A DNA stretch of 49,718 bases, from assembly GCA_016463705.1 (NCBI GenBank), contig JAEMQU010000011.1:1-49718 (forward strand), in the 5' to 3' direction. Of this stretch, positions 33,367 through 43,055 are shown piece after piece (positions within the stretch are counted from its first letter, which is position 1; the number at the start of each line of letters is the position of its first letter). Origin of the DNA: Opitutales bacterium (GTDB lineage: Bacteria > Verrucomicrobiota > Verrucomicrobiia > Opitutales > UBA953). The notes under the pieces are model-generated. The model did not search any database. It saw only the letters and a list, made by a program, of their open reading frames with translations, and was not told the origin of the DNA. The translations under genes and the position numbers were made by a program.

Positions 33367-34569
33367 TTAACGGCCGCGTCGAATTTCTGAACCGACAAAG
33401 CGAATCGAGACCCGCCAGACTTTCTTTACGCGGGTTTGAATCTGTCCGGTCTTTACGTCAAACGTTTCAGGAATCTCGATGCGGTGGAGATCAACCACCG
33501 CGTGGAAGCCACGCTCCGAGAAAATGTCGATAAACATGGCCAAGGCCAAGGGGTCATCAAAAAGTGAAGCCTCACTGTTAATGTGAGCCTGACCCGAAAT
33601 CGCGTGAGCGTGAATAATCGGTAAAAACTTTTGTTGAATTAAATCTACCACTTCGCGGAAAAGTTTTTTGTGACGTTCCGTGTAGTCATCCAGACGTAAG
33701 ACTAACTCCTGACGAGCGTGTTGGCTGATTTGATTCGAAAGGGGGATACTCGAAATAATATCGTACGTCTCTAGCGAAAGCTCGAGCGAGCTCTGGTACT
33801 GCAACTCCTTGATGATCCGCGCCTGTACTTCAGGGATCGAACCTTGAGCGTTGATAAAGTGGTAATGGAAAATATCGCGCAATGACTGCAGTGGCTCGTA
33901 GGTGCGCTCTTTAAATATGCGGTAGCGATTGCGGGCCGCTTCGGCAGTTAAATCCGTCTTACGTACTTCTTCTAAAGGTAAACCTTCCGCTTCCGCTTTC
34001 TTATTAAAAGCTAAAGTCTGCTCACCGCGCATTAACTGACGACGCACCGACTCATTCTCATCGATGAAAAGAACTAAAATATGGTAATGCGGTTTGGGGA
34101 ATTTTATCGCGTTCGCGGAAGCTCTGAATTCATGACGTAATTCGTTCAATCGAGCAAAGAGATGCTTGAGACATTCAACCTGCACCATCGAACGAGGAAA
34201 ACCATCCACAATCGCCCCATTGGTAAATTGTGGCTCGAGTAACTTTCTGAAAAGTAATTCCACGACTTCGCGATCACCCGCCAGCATTCCAGCATCAATC
34301 CGTTTCCGTGCTTCCGCACTCGAAAGTAGGTCGCTAATCACAATCGGGGTCGCGGCATAATCACGATACTGCAGAATAAAATCTGTATTCGTGCCCTTAC
34401 CTGCACCCGGGGCACCATTGAGCCAGAAGATTTCTCGAGGGAAAAATAGTTTGTCGCGACCCATCTCGCGCTCGAGGCTTGTCCACACTGACTCAAAAAT
34501 AATGTGCGCATCCTTCACCTCCAAGTCGGTGACTTTATTGTTAGCAGAAGGTGCAGGTGCTTCACTCAT
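33367..34569 (-). CDS. Adenylate kinase-like nucleoside monophosphate kinase with extra C-terminal domain
   Basis: 400 residues from ATG 34567-34569; the longer frame begins at TTG. An N-terminal extension of about 45 residues precedes the P-loop GAPGAGKGT (52-60). GAIVDGFPRSMVQ is the NMP-binding DGFPR motif, and FIDENESVRRQLMRGEQ covers the lid entry. No Cys4 zinc lid is seen. After the kinase part (to about 275) come 125 residues (LETYDIISSIPLSNQISQHA onwards) that I do not recognise. They include HAHAISGQAHINSEASLFDD and a beta-rich end. Normal adenylate kinase is 180-220 residues, so this is a specialised relative. The nucleotide substrate is unknown. Confidence 0.8.
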   Translation of the reverse strand: MSEAPAPSANNKVTDLEVKDAHIIFESVWTSLEREMGRDKLFFPREIFWLNGAPGAGKGTNTDFILQYRDYAATPIVISDLLSSAEARKRIDAGMLAGDREVVELLFRKLLEPQFTNGAIVDGFPRSMVQVECLKHLFARLNELRHEFRASANAIKFPKPHYHILVLFIDENESVRRQLMRGEQTLAFNKKAEAEGLPLEEVRKTDLTAEAARNRYRIFKERTYEPLQSLRDIFHYHFINAQGSIPEVQARIIKELQYQSSLELSLETYDIISSIPLSNQISQHARQELVLRLDDYTERHKKLFREVVDLIQQKFLPIIHAHAISGQAHINSEASLFDDPLALAMFIDIFSERGFHAVVDLHRIEIPETFDVKTGQIQTRVKKVWRVSIRFVGSEIRRGR

Positions 34570-34625
34570 AATAGGCAAACGAATTGGTAGGCTTTTAGAC
34601 TCTATCTGCCAATCAAAAACCCTCG

Positions 34626-35507
34626 TTACGGCTTTCCACTCTTATTTTGAACCTCATCCGAGCCAGGCTTAACTACGGGCAATCCCGGGGCGTCGGAACG
34701 GTTGCGGCGAAATTGGTATCGGTTGATATCCTGCATCGATAACTGATCGATCGTCTTGGAAATGACTCGGTCCGATGGACTCGATGGCATTACATCGTAG
34801 CGACTATTCTTCTCATTGGGTAGTCGAGTATCGATACCTTTTACCTCCGCCAGTCTGCCTGATACTTCCGCGGTTTGGCGCTCAACGGATTTTACTTCGA
34901 ACAGATTTTTATTTTTTAACTCACCGCGCTCAAAAGTATCCGCCACTTCAACCTCCGCTTTTTTACGACCGTAGACATCGTACTTACCATGCCAAGAATC
35001 GAAAGTAATAATATTCTCACGGGAATAAGGGGTGTTGGAATTTAACTCTGCTTTGTTCGTATCAAATTTTTTGTCGGCGATATTCGACATCTTACTGGTA
35101 TTTTTGAGCGCTGAATTAAAATCGACCGATGAGTCTACTTGTTTACTTCCGCCATTACCCGAAAAACCAAAGGGAACTTTTCTTCCGTCACTCGTCGTCA
35201 TACCAGCCGAGACTGATGGACTTTGCGCAACAGGCTTAGAACTCTCTGTATTTACAACCACGGGCCTATTGACTGGTACTGCAGGCCTCGAAGAAGGAAT
35301 CTGCCCAACGACATTAGCCTCAATGATTCTTCCATTCTCATCATACTTAATCGATTGAGTGCCCTCTACTCCACCCTCGGAGGTGGCGGTAAATCCTGCG
35401 AGACGTGGATTCTCTGGCTTAGTCTGAGCCCTCAGCTCTAAGCCGAAACCACACACTGCCATCAATAAGACTGTAAGATATTTCTCCACAGTGAATTCAA
35501 TACTCAC
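34626..35507 (-). CDS. Exported hypothetical protein
   Basis: 293 residues starting with GTG directly after the glgP stop codon (no gap). The first 27 residues contain a hydrophobic stretch (YLTVLLMAVCGFGLEL) ending LRA|QTKP, a probable signal peptide. The remainder is polar, Ser/Asn/Lys-rich and poorly ordered, with a motif SRENIITFDSWHGKYDVYGRK in the middle and DINRYQFRRNRSDAPGLPVV near the end. I do not recognise a domain. Cotranscription with glgP and the kinase-like gene is likely. A periplasmic or surface structural role is possible, but the sequence does not show one. Confidence 0.7.
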   Translation of the reverse strand: MSIEFTVEKYLTVLLMAVCGFGLELRAQTKPENPRLAGFTATSEGGVEGTQSIKYDENGRIIEANVVGQIPSSRPAVPVNRPVVVNTESSKPVAQSPSVSAGMTTSDGRKVPFGFSGNGGSKQVDSSVDFNSALKNTSKMSNIADKKFDTNKAELNSNTPYSRENIITFDSWHGKYDVYGRKKAEVEVADTFERGELKNKNLFEVKSVERQTAEVSGRLAEVKGIDTRLPNEKNSRYDVMPSSPSDRVISKTIDQLSMQDINRYQFRRNRSDAPGLPVVKPGSDEVQNKSGKP

Positions 35508-38063
35508 TTATGATTGAGGAATCGGCAGAGGTTTCGCCTTCCAAATATGCGTAGCGTAATCGTTAATCGAACGATCCGACGAGAATTTTGCACAGCGGGC
35601 GACGTTGCGTATGGCCATGGCCGCCCAGCGACGGCGATCCGCAAAGGCAATCTCTACCCTCTCCTGCGCTTCGACATAGCTTCGGAAATCAGCTAAGACC
35701 AAATAAGGGTCACCCCCTTCAACCAACGAGTCTGCCACGGGCGATAAGGCGCCTGGTTGCTCAGGCGTGAAGGTATCAGAACGCAGCCAGTCAATTATCG
35801 CAGCCAATTCAGAGTCCTTATTTAAAACCTCTTGTGGCGAATAGCCATTTAAATGGAGTTGCGCGACTTCTTCCACCTCGAGGCCGAAAATAAACATATT
35901 ATCGTCACCCACTTCTTCGTGAATTTCAACATTCGCACCATCGAGTGTTCCAATCGTGACTGCTCCATTGAGCGCTAACTTCATATTACCGGTGCCGGAT
36001 GCTTCCTTCCCCGCAGTCGAAATTTGTTCGGATAAGTCGGCAGCAGGTATAATTTGTTCAGCTAAAGAAACACGATAGTCAGGCAGGTATACCACTTTTA
36101 ATAAACCCCGCACGCGAGGGTCGTGATTAATGACCATGGCAACGCGGTTAATGGCGTGGATAATGTGTTTCGCGAGCGCGTAACCCGGAGCAGCCTTCGC
36201 CCCAAAAATACAAACTCGGGACTGGAATTGAGTGTGCGGATTATTTAAAATCTTTCGATACAAGTAAAGGATGTGCAGCAAGTTAAGGTGCTGTCGCTTG
36301 TACTCATGCAGCCGCTTAATCTGGACGTCAAATAAGGCGTCAGGCGAAACTTCCACGCCTACTAATTCTTTTATTTTGGCCGCTAACTTCACTTTATTCG
36401 CATGTTTAATCCCCATGAACTCGGCTTGGAAATCGGGTCGATCCGCCAAGGTATCGAATTTCTTTAGTCGGGATAAATCAGTTTCCCACCCATGACCCGC
36501 AACCTCATCACAAAGATGACCTAAAGCTGGATTGCAGCCGCGAATCCAGCGGCGCGGAGTGACTCCGTTCGTCACATTAATAAATTTTTCTGGCCAGAGT
36601 TGATCGAAACTAGCGAAGAGATGTTCGCGTAATAAACGGGTGTGTAATTGGGCCACCCCGTTAACATGATGCGAGCCCACCACGGCGAGGTGCGCCATGC
36701 GTACACGTTTAACCGGGCCCTCTTGGATAATCGAAAGTTCGGCTTTCTTTTCGTTGTCACCCGGCCAGCGACGATCCACCGCTTCTAAATGTCGGCGGTT
36801 GATTTCATAAATGATTTCTAAGTGGCGAGGGAGAACTTTTTCGAAAAGGGGTACAGACCAAGTTTCCAGCGCTTCCGGCAAGAGAGTGTGGTTCGTGTAA
36901 CTGAAAACCATCGTACAAAGTCCCCACGCGTGATCCCACCCAAGGCGATGCTCGTCCACTAATAGGCGCATTAATTCCGCGACCGCCACGGAGGGGTGCG
37001 TGTCATTTAATTGCACCGCAATCTTGTCGGGCAGATGATCAAAACTTTTATTGAGCCGAAGATAACGTCGGAGAATATCCTGCAAGGAACAAGACACGAA
37101 AAAGATTTGTTGGACTAATCGAAGTTCTTTTCCGCTTTCGGTACTATCGTTTGGATACAAGACCTTTGAAATGGTTTCACTGATATCACGTTCGCGCACC
37201 GCTTCCACGTAGCCCCCACGATCAAAAGCACGGAAATCGAACTCCGTCGTCGCCCGCGATTCCCACAGGCGGAGGAAGTTCACACTCGAAGCATTAAAAC
37301 CGGCAATCGGAATATCCCAAGGCACTCCGAGTAAATCCTTCGTCTCCACTAATTCAGAGAGATGATTACCACAGTCGTCGATTTTGTTAACTACCCGTCC
37401 ATAAAGCGGCACGCGCACATTCAAATTGGGACGGCGAATCAACCAAGGATTATTATTCGAGAGCCAAGCATCGGCCACTTCGACCTGGCGGCCCTGCACA
37501 AACGTCTGACGGAATAATCCAAATTCATAATGGATGCCATAACCGACGGCCGGGATATCCATCGTCGCTAACGAATCGAGGAAACACGCCGCCAAGCGAC
37601 CCAGGCCACCATTACCCAAGCCCATGTCCGCTTCATCATCCGCAATGACTTCCAAGTCTTGACCCAAATTTTTCAAAGCCATACTCGCCACCTGACGCAT
37701 CCGCAAATTCACTAAATTGTTCGTGAGCACCCGTCCCATTAAATATTCTAAAGATAAATAATAAACCCGGCGGATATTATTATTGGCATGCACCGCTTGC
37801 GTGGCGATGTAACGCTCGAGCATGAGATCGCGGGCCGCCATGGAGGTAGCCAGCCACCAATCATTCCGGGTCGCCGTGATTCGGTCATGCGCGAAAGTAC
37901 TTTTTAGGTGACGTAAAATGGCATCACGAAAGATGACTACGTCCTTTTCATTCGGGGTCGTGGGCTGATGTGCTGCGACGGACGACTTCTGAGCGGCGAT
38001 TTTTTTCGCTGGTCGCGACTTTGCTTTGGGCGACTTCAAAGAGGATTTCTTTTTCGAAGGCAT
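35508..38063 (-). CDS. glgP: Glycogen/maltodextrin phosphorylase
   Basis: 851 residues from ATG 38061-38063; the frame continues upstream to a TTG inside the aas gene, and I reject that start. It releases glucose-1-phosphate from alpha-1,4-glucan with PLP. The first 40 residues are a Lys/Ser/Ala-rich tail ([18 protein letters not shown]). The catalytic domain follows, with [39 protein letters not shown] and the PLP lysine segment [20 protein letters not shown] near the C terminus. The total is slightly above the E. coli enzyme (815). It belongs to a reverse-strand operon with aas upstream. glgA lies at the other end of the window. Confidence 0.97.
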   Translation of the reverse strand: MPSKKKSSLKSPKAKSRPAKKIAAQKSSVAAHQPTTPNEKDVVIFRDAILRHLKSTFAHDRITATRNDWWLATSMAARDLMLERYIATQAVHANNNIRRVYYLSLEYLMGRVLTNNLVNLRMRQVASMALKNLGQDLEVIADDEADMGLGNGGLGRLAACFLDSLATMDIPAVGYGIHYEFGLFRQTFVQGRQVEVADAWLSNNNPWLIRRPNLNVRVPLYGRVVNKIDDCGNHLSELVETKDLLGVPWDIPIAGFNASSVNFLRLWESRATTEFDFRAFDRGGYVEAVRERDISETISKVLYPNDSTESGKELRLVQQIFFVSCSLQDILRRYLRLNKSFDHLPDKIAVQLNDTHPSVAVAELMRLLVDEHRLGWDHAWGLCTMVFSYTNHTLLPEALETWSVPLFEKVLPRHLEIIYEINRRHLEAVDRRWPGDNEKKAELSIIQEGPVKRVRMAHLAVVGSHHVNGVAQLHTRLLREHLFASFDQLWPEKFINVTNGVTPRRWIRGCNPALGHLCDEVAGHGWETDLSRLKKFDTLADRPDFQAEFMGIKHANKVKLAAKIKELVGVEVSPDALFDVQIKRLHEYKRQHLNLLHILYLYRKILNNPHTQFQSRVCIFGAKAAPGYALAKHIIHAINRVAMVINHDPRVRGLLKVVYLPDYRVSLAEQIIPAADLSEQISTAGKEASGTGNMKLALNGAVTIGTLDGANVEIHEEVGDDNMFIFGLEVEEVAQLHLNGYSPQEVLNKDSELAAIIDWLRSDTFTPEQPGALSPVADSLVEGGDPYLVLADFRSYVEAQERVEIAFADRRRWAAMAIRNVARCAKFSSDRSINDYATHIWKAKPLPIPQS

Positions 38064-38113
38064 AGTTGTATTTAAAACATAGAGGCAATAGCCACAAGCG
38101 AGCCAAAACCGAC

Positions 38114-40432
38114 TCAACCCCCTGCCAACTGCTTCAAGGTATTTAAATCCAGCTTACCCGTGCCCAAAATCGGCATCTTCGGTACTTTTTTAAACAATTT
38201 GGGCACCCACAGGTTCGGTAGTCCCGCCGCAACCAGCCCCTTCCTCACGATTTCCGTATCTAAGTCCACCGTATGTAAAACGACCAGTTGCTCACCCTTT
38301 TGTGGGTCGACCTGCGAACTCACCGCTAAAACAATCTCGGCGGCACCTTCTAGATTTAAGACTTTCAAAATGGCCTGCTCGATCGTGCCATGCGGAACCA
38401 TCTCACCGCCCATTTTCGAAAATCGAGAAAGTCGACCGGCTAAATATAAAAATCCGTTTTCATCCATGCGGGCAAGATCACCGGTACGATACCAACCGTC
38501 GACCAAGGCTTCGCGCGTGCGGTGCGGATCACTCAAGTAGTGATTAAAAATATTCTCTCCTCGAACTTCGAGTAAGCCCGTCTGCCCCGGCGCTAAAATT
38601 TCGTTCGTGTCTACATCACGAAAGCGAAGAGCAATCCCGATCAGCGGACGACCCACCGAACCGACTTGATGTCCTTGCCAAACCCCACCCGGAGCTTCGG
38701 CATCCACTCGATTGGGCACATTAACCGAAATCACCGGGCTGGCCTCCGTGATACCATAACCTTCCAGCATAGGCGTATCGAGTTCATCGCTAAAACCTTT
38801 AACTAAATCATCAGGTAGTTTTTCAGCTCCAGCCACCACCCACTCCAAAGATTTTAAATCCTCTTTCGTCGCACGTCGTAAATAGGGACGAAGAAAAGTC
38901 GGCGTACCCACCGTGATGGTCACGCCCTCCTCTTTAATTGCATTAATACACGCCACGGTATCCAAAGGCGATGGCGTCGTTATCAGCACGGTTTCGCGCG
39001 AGAGCGCATACCAAATGCCTACGGTAAAACCAAAGCTATGAAACACGGGTAAACTGGATAAAAGTTTAGAGCGATCTGGAAGAATGTCTGAATCCTCAAT
39101 CTGGGTTAAGTTCGCGAGAAGGTTTCGATGACTTAAAACCACGCCCTTCGGATCACCCGAACTTCCACTGGTAAATAGTACGGCCGCTTCCGCATCGCCC
39201 CCTCGACGGGGAATTCCCAACAACGTACTCGCAAAACTTGTCGTTAAAAACGGTAAGAGTCCAAGCAGACTCAGCAATTTCCACTTCTTAATTTTTTGTA
39301 AGTGAGTACCGATATCGATGAAATTCTCCGACCAAGGAAACTCCGGAAATTTTTCGCTTAATTTTTCCTTAAAAACCAAGGCAGAAATCATACAGTCGAC
39401 ATCCGCTTGTTTCAAACAATGGAGCACCTGCTTTCGGCCTAACGTAAAATTAATATTCACCGGTACTTTATTGGCCAAGACACAGGCCAGATTCGCAATC
39501 GTTGCACCAACACCCGGAGGAAGGACAATCGCCACACGCTCTTTACGCGTAGATTTTTTCAGTGTTTGCGCAAAAAACCAGGAAAGTAAAAGTAGTAAAT
39601 AGCCCGAAAAACTTTTGCGCTTTTCCGTTCGATCAACCAACGCCGCACTGGTCCCTTTGGTCATCAGGCCCCGAACCACGTCTTGTGCTAAATGCCCCTG
39701 TAACGAAGGCCTTAAAGCAAAAGCGGTCGACGCTAATTCGAGTAATTTAAATCGCGTCGTTGCGTACTCACTCGCCGCATAGGGCTGACCCCAAACTGCC
39801 GAAACCGAACGGCGAAAATGTTTAGGCATTTTCCAAAAAAACTTCCCACCGCGAAAACTAAAAATGGATCCCCATAATCCATCAATCGCGACCGGCATAA
39901 TCGGTACATTGGCTCGACGGGCAATGAGTTCGAATCCTCTGCTTAACGGCAAGATACCCCCATTACGCGTCACATGTCCCTCCGGGAAAATACAAACGAC
40001 CTCGCCCGCCTTGAGTGCATCTGAAGCTTTATGAATCGCATCTTTCGCTTTTGCTTCTGCTACGGGAATGGTGCGCATCGTACGCATAATGAGTCGCGTA
40101 ATCCACGTACGCTCAAAACTCTCGTGAGATAAAAATTTTATGGGACGCGGAGATAAGACGCATAGAATAATCACATCCACGTAAGAAACATGGTTAGATA
40201 CTAAAAGCACCCCGCCCTCCTTCGGCATATTTTCCACTCCCATAGCACGCACTCGATACACCATGCGTACTAAAATTAAGAACGCCGTTTGTAGAAAAAA
40301 ATAAAACCACCACATGGACGGGTGCTTATTTTTCCCACGCCAAAGAGAACAAATAATAAATAAAACAACGAGGCCGAACGCTAACGTGAGCAAACCGACC
40401 AAGAATATACTGATAAACAATAATACCTGCAC
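38114..40432 (-). CDS. aas: Bifunctional acyl-ACP synthetase / 2-acylglycerophosphoethanolamine acyltransferase (Aas-like)
   Basis: 772 residues starting at GTG. Residues 1-60 hold two hydrophobic segments, then a PlsC-type acyltransferase: NHVSYVD at 80-86 and FPEG at 149-152. The second half is an acyl-adenylating enzyme with the AMP signature [20 protein letters not shown] near 410-430, [12 protein letters not shown] and [20 protein letters not shown]. Aas uses free fatty acids to re-acylate lysophospholipids in the inner membrane; a wider 2-acyl-GPE role is inferred from E. coli. It is about 50 residues longer than E. coli Aas. Upstream is a divergent gap of 92 bases shared with the peptide importer. 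Confidence 0.9.
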   Translation of the reverse strand: MQVLLFISIFLVGLLTLAFGLVVLFIICSLWRGKNKHPSMWWFYFFLQTAFLILVRMVYRVRAMGVENMPKEGGVLLVSNHVSYVDVIILCVLSPRPIKFLSHESFERTWITRLIMRTMRTIPVAEAKAKDAIHKASDALKAGEVVCIFPEGHVTRNGGILPLSRGFELIARRANVPIMPVAIDGLWGSIFSFRGGKFFWKMPKHFRRSVSAVWGQPYAASEYATTRFKLLELASTAFALRPSLQGHLAQDVVRGLMTKGTSAALVDRTEKRKSFSGYLLLLLSWFFAQTLKKSTRKERVAIVLPPGVGATIANLACVLANKVPVNINFTLGRKQVLHCLKQADVDCMISALVFKEKLSEKFPEFPWSENFIDIGTHLQKIKKWKLLSLLGLLPFLTTSFASTLLGIPRRGGDAEAAVLFTSGSSGDPKGVVLSHRNLLANLTQIEDSDILPDRSKLLSSLPVFHSFGFTVGIWYALSRETVLITTPSPLDTVACINAIKEEGVTITVGTPTFLRPYLRRATKEDLKSLEWVVAGAEKLPDDLVKGFSDELDTPMLEGYGITEASPVISVNVPNRVDAEAPGGVWQGHQVGSVGRPLIGIALRFRDVDTNEILAPGQTGLLEVRGENIFNHYLSDPHRTREALVDGWYRTGDLARMDENGFLYLAGRLSRFSKMGGEMVPHGTIEQAILKVLNLEGAAEIVLAVSSQVDPQKGEQLVVLHTVDLDTEIVRKGLVAAGLPNLWVPKLFKKVPKMPILGTGKLDLNTLKQLAGG

Positions 40433-40524
40433 TCCATCGTATTAAGAGAAGTTGTCTAATGGTGCAAGCCGAGTCCTTTCGAGATTGACCCCTCCCCATT
40501 AAACGTTGGCTTTAATTCTCTCGC

Positions 40525-41757
40525 ATGCGCGACTACGTCCTCAGGCGGCTACTCTTGATTCCCTTAACTTTCTTCGGGATTACTTTGGTCGCTTTTCTCA
40601 TGACCCGACTGGTGCCGGGTGGACCCATCGAACGAGCGATGGCCGAGAAAGTTCAAGCTGAACAAAAAATGGTCGGAAGAGTCGGCTTATCCGCCAACGG
40701 TCCAGCCTCGCCCGAAGAACTCGATAATCTTAAACGACAATATGGTTTCGATCGCCCCGCTCTCGAAGCCTATGGAATTTGGCTCGGCATCCTACGCGGA
40801 CAAAACAACTGGTCCATCACCCGACTGGATTCAAACGGTCGCGTTGAGGTTGAAGTAATGTCGTCCCAACCATCATCGACCCAAAAAATAATCGTTCAAA
40901 AAAATCTCCAAGGTGAATTAAACGTAATCACCAAACAACCAACAGATTTAAGTCAGTGGAAGGTCGAAGCGGCACCCTTAGCTAACGATACCGATAAAAC
41001 TCAACGCGTGATTGTTTTTCAGTCTCAGTTCCACGGAATCCTCCAAGGTAATTTCGGTCAATCCACCGAAAGCGATAAACCCGTCATCGATTTAATTCTG
41101 CAAAAACTTCCACTCTCCCTCTGGTTTGGTTTTTGGGGCATGCTTATCGCCTACTTTGTCGCCGTCCCTCTCGGCATCAGCAAAGCGATTCGCCATGGCT
41201 CACTCTTCGATAGTGTCTCATCGGTGATAATCTTTTTTGGTTTTGCGATTCCGGGATTTGTCCTGGCGCTCAGCGGATTATATTTATTCTGCTTCCATTT
41301 CACCCTCCTGCCCCACTCGGGTTTCAATTGGAACGAACCCATCAGATCGACCATTCTTCCGTTAGCTTGTCAAAGCGCCGGTGCATTTGCCGCGATGACG
41401 ATGTTCATGAAAAATAGTCTGCTCGATAATCTCTCAGCTGACTTCATGCGCACCGCTAAGGCTAAAGGCGTCAGCTCACGCCGCGCCCTGTATGTCCACG
41501 CCTTACGAAACTCGATCATTCCGCTGGCTGCTTCCTTCGGACAAAACCTCGGCTTCTTTCTCACCGGCTCATTCCTCATCGAATACACCTTCGATATCGA
41601 TGGCATCGGACTTTTAAGTTATGATTCTTTAGTTCATCGCGACTTCCCCGTCTTTCTAGGCCTCCTGACGATTTCGAGCATCGTGCTCCTCATTGGAAAT
41701 ATTCTTTCCGACCTCTGCGTCGCCGCCGTCGACCCTCGCATTCGTTTCCAAAAATGA
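40525..41757 (+). CDS. yejB: Oligopeptide/microcin-C-type ABC permease (YejB-like)
   Basis: 410 residues, DppB/OppB superfamily. The N terminus RDYVLRRLLLIPLTFFGITL is the first membrane segment. A large periplasmic loop of about 165 residues follows, then five membrane segments. The EAA loop reads DFMRTAKAKGVSSRRALYVH, and FFLTGSFLIEYTFDIDGIGL is typical of the family. YejB of E. coli is about 364 residues. The extra length here lies in a beta-like insert in the loop (residues about 95-165, RLDSNGRVEVEVMSSQPSST). It starts a run of seven forward genes. Its stop overlaps the next start by four bases. Confidence 0.9.
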   Translation: MRDYVLRRLLLIPLTFFGITLVAFLMTRLVPGGPIERAMAEKVQAEQKMVGRVGLSANGPASPEELDNLKRQYGFDRPALEAYGIWLGILRGQNNWSITRLDSNGRVEVEVMSSQPSSTQKIIVQKNLQGELNVITKQPTDLSQWKVEAAPLANDTDKTQRVIVFQSQFHGILQGNFGQSTESDKPVIDLILQKLPLSLWFGFWGMLIAYFVAVPLGISKAIRHGSLFDSVSSVIIFFGFAIPGFVLALSGLYLFCFHFTLLPHSGFNWNEPIRSTILPLACQSAGAFAAMTMFMKNSLLDNLSADFMRTAKAKGVSSRRALYVHALRNSIIPLAASFGQNLGFFLTGSFLIEYTFDIDGIGLLSYDSLVHRDFPVFLGLLTISSIVLLIGNILSDLCVAAVDPRIRFQK

Positions 41758-43055
41758 TTTCGTTCAGTCCCATCACCCAACGTCGCTTTGCGAAATTCCG
41801 CTCGATCAAACGCGCATGGTTTTCACTCATCATTATTGGCACACTTTGCCTACTCGCTCTACTTGGCCCCCTATTAGTAGGCTCGCGCGCCCTCATCGTT
41901 AAATACCAAAATGAATACCGATTCCCCGTCATTGAGGGAAATATCAGCGGACGTGAGTTTGGACTACCTCAAGACACCGAGCCCAACTATCGCAGACTTG
42001 AAACTATATTTAAAGAAAAGGTATCGGGGGATTGGGTTTGGTTACCCCTGATTCCGTTTTCTCCCACCGCAGTTTCTGAAGTGTATTTGCCCGTAAAATC
42101 GAAAACCGAGGGTAAGCATAATATTTATGTGAATCCCGACGATTCGCTCATTCTTAATAGTCGTATTTTTATTTTAAATCCTGACGGCACCCGCGGCAGC
42201 ACTTGGTCAGTACAAAACGGTAAGCTCGACGGTGAGTTCCGTATTCGTAATCAAGACGGCGCAACTCTCTTGCTCAGTAAATACGTTAATGACGTCCCTG
42301 AAAAAACTTTGCCCAATCATGAGGAGAATCCGCCCAACAATCTGTATACTTTTGTGCCCTACCCGAGTGCCCCTGGTCTCGATGGTCACCTCTTAGGCAC
42401 CGATGAATCCGGACATGATGTGCTGGCCCGACTTTTCGGTGGCTTTCAAATCCTCCTCCTCGCTTCACTCATCTACATGATCGCGAGTTACGCCATCGGA
42501 CTCATTCTAGGCGCAGCCATGGGCTACTGGGGCGGATGGTTCGACCTCATCATGCAACGTATGATCGAGATTTGGTCTAACATTCCCTTTCTCTACGTGA
42601 TTGTTTTTCTGGCGACACTCTTTGAACCGAATTTATTTATTCTCGTCTTAATCCTCGTCGCGTTTTCATGGATGGGTATCGCCCATCAAATGCGAGCCGC
42701 CGCTTATCGGGAAGCCGCCCGCGATTACGTCGCCGCCGCCCGCGCCCTCGGGGCATCGGACTGGAGAATTCTCACCCGCCACATCCTGCCCAATTCGATG
42801 TCCGTCATCATTACCATGGCACCCTTTAGCATCGCCGCCGTCGTAGCCTCATTAGCGTCCCTCGATTATTTAGGATTTGGACTTCCACCCACGACGCCTT
42901 CCTGGGGAGACTTACTCCGCCAAGGTAAAGAAAATTGGAACGCTTGGTGGATTATCACCTCAACCGTCACCTGCATGGTCTCCGTTCTCATCATGGTTAA
43001 TTTCATCGGCGAAGGATTACGCGAAGCCTTCCATGGAAAGGAAAATCAATCATGA
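41754..43055 (+). CDS. yejE: Oligopeptide/microcin-C-type ABC permease (YejE-like)
   Basis: 433 residues, DppC/OppC superfamily. Membrane segment 1 is near residues 24-42. A long periplasmic loop then runs to the conserved LLGTDESGHDVLARLFGGF near residue 217. Five more membrane segments and the EAA loop AARDYVAAARALGASDWRIL follow. FGLPQDTEPNYRRLETIF-type sequence in the loop and GEGLREAFHG near the end are as in YejE. The protein is about 90 residues longer than E. coli YejE because of a beta-rich insert (NSRIFILNPDGTRGSTWSV region). ATGA overlaps tie it to both neighbours. Confidence 0.9.
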   Translation: MISFSPITQRRFAKFRSIKRAWFSLIIIGTLCLLALLGPLLVGSRALIVKYQNEYRFPVIEGNISGREFGLPQDTEPNYRRLETIFKEKVSGDWVWLPLIPFSPTAVSEVYLPVKSKTEGKHNIYVNPDDSLILNSRIFILNPDGTRGSTWSVQNGKLDGEFRIRNQDGATLLLSKYVNDVPEKTLPNHEENPPNNLYTFVPYPSAPGLDGHLLGTDESGHDVLARLFGGFQILLLASLIYMIASYAIGLILGAAMGYWGGWFDLIMQRMIEIWSNIPFLYVIVFLATLFEPNLFILVLILVAFSWMGIAHQMRAAAYREAARDYVAAARALGASDWRILTRHILPNSMSVIITMAPFSIAAVVASLASLDYLGFGLPPTTPSWGDLLRQGKENWNAWWIITSTVTCMVSVLIMVNFIGEGLREAFHGKENQS

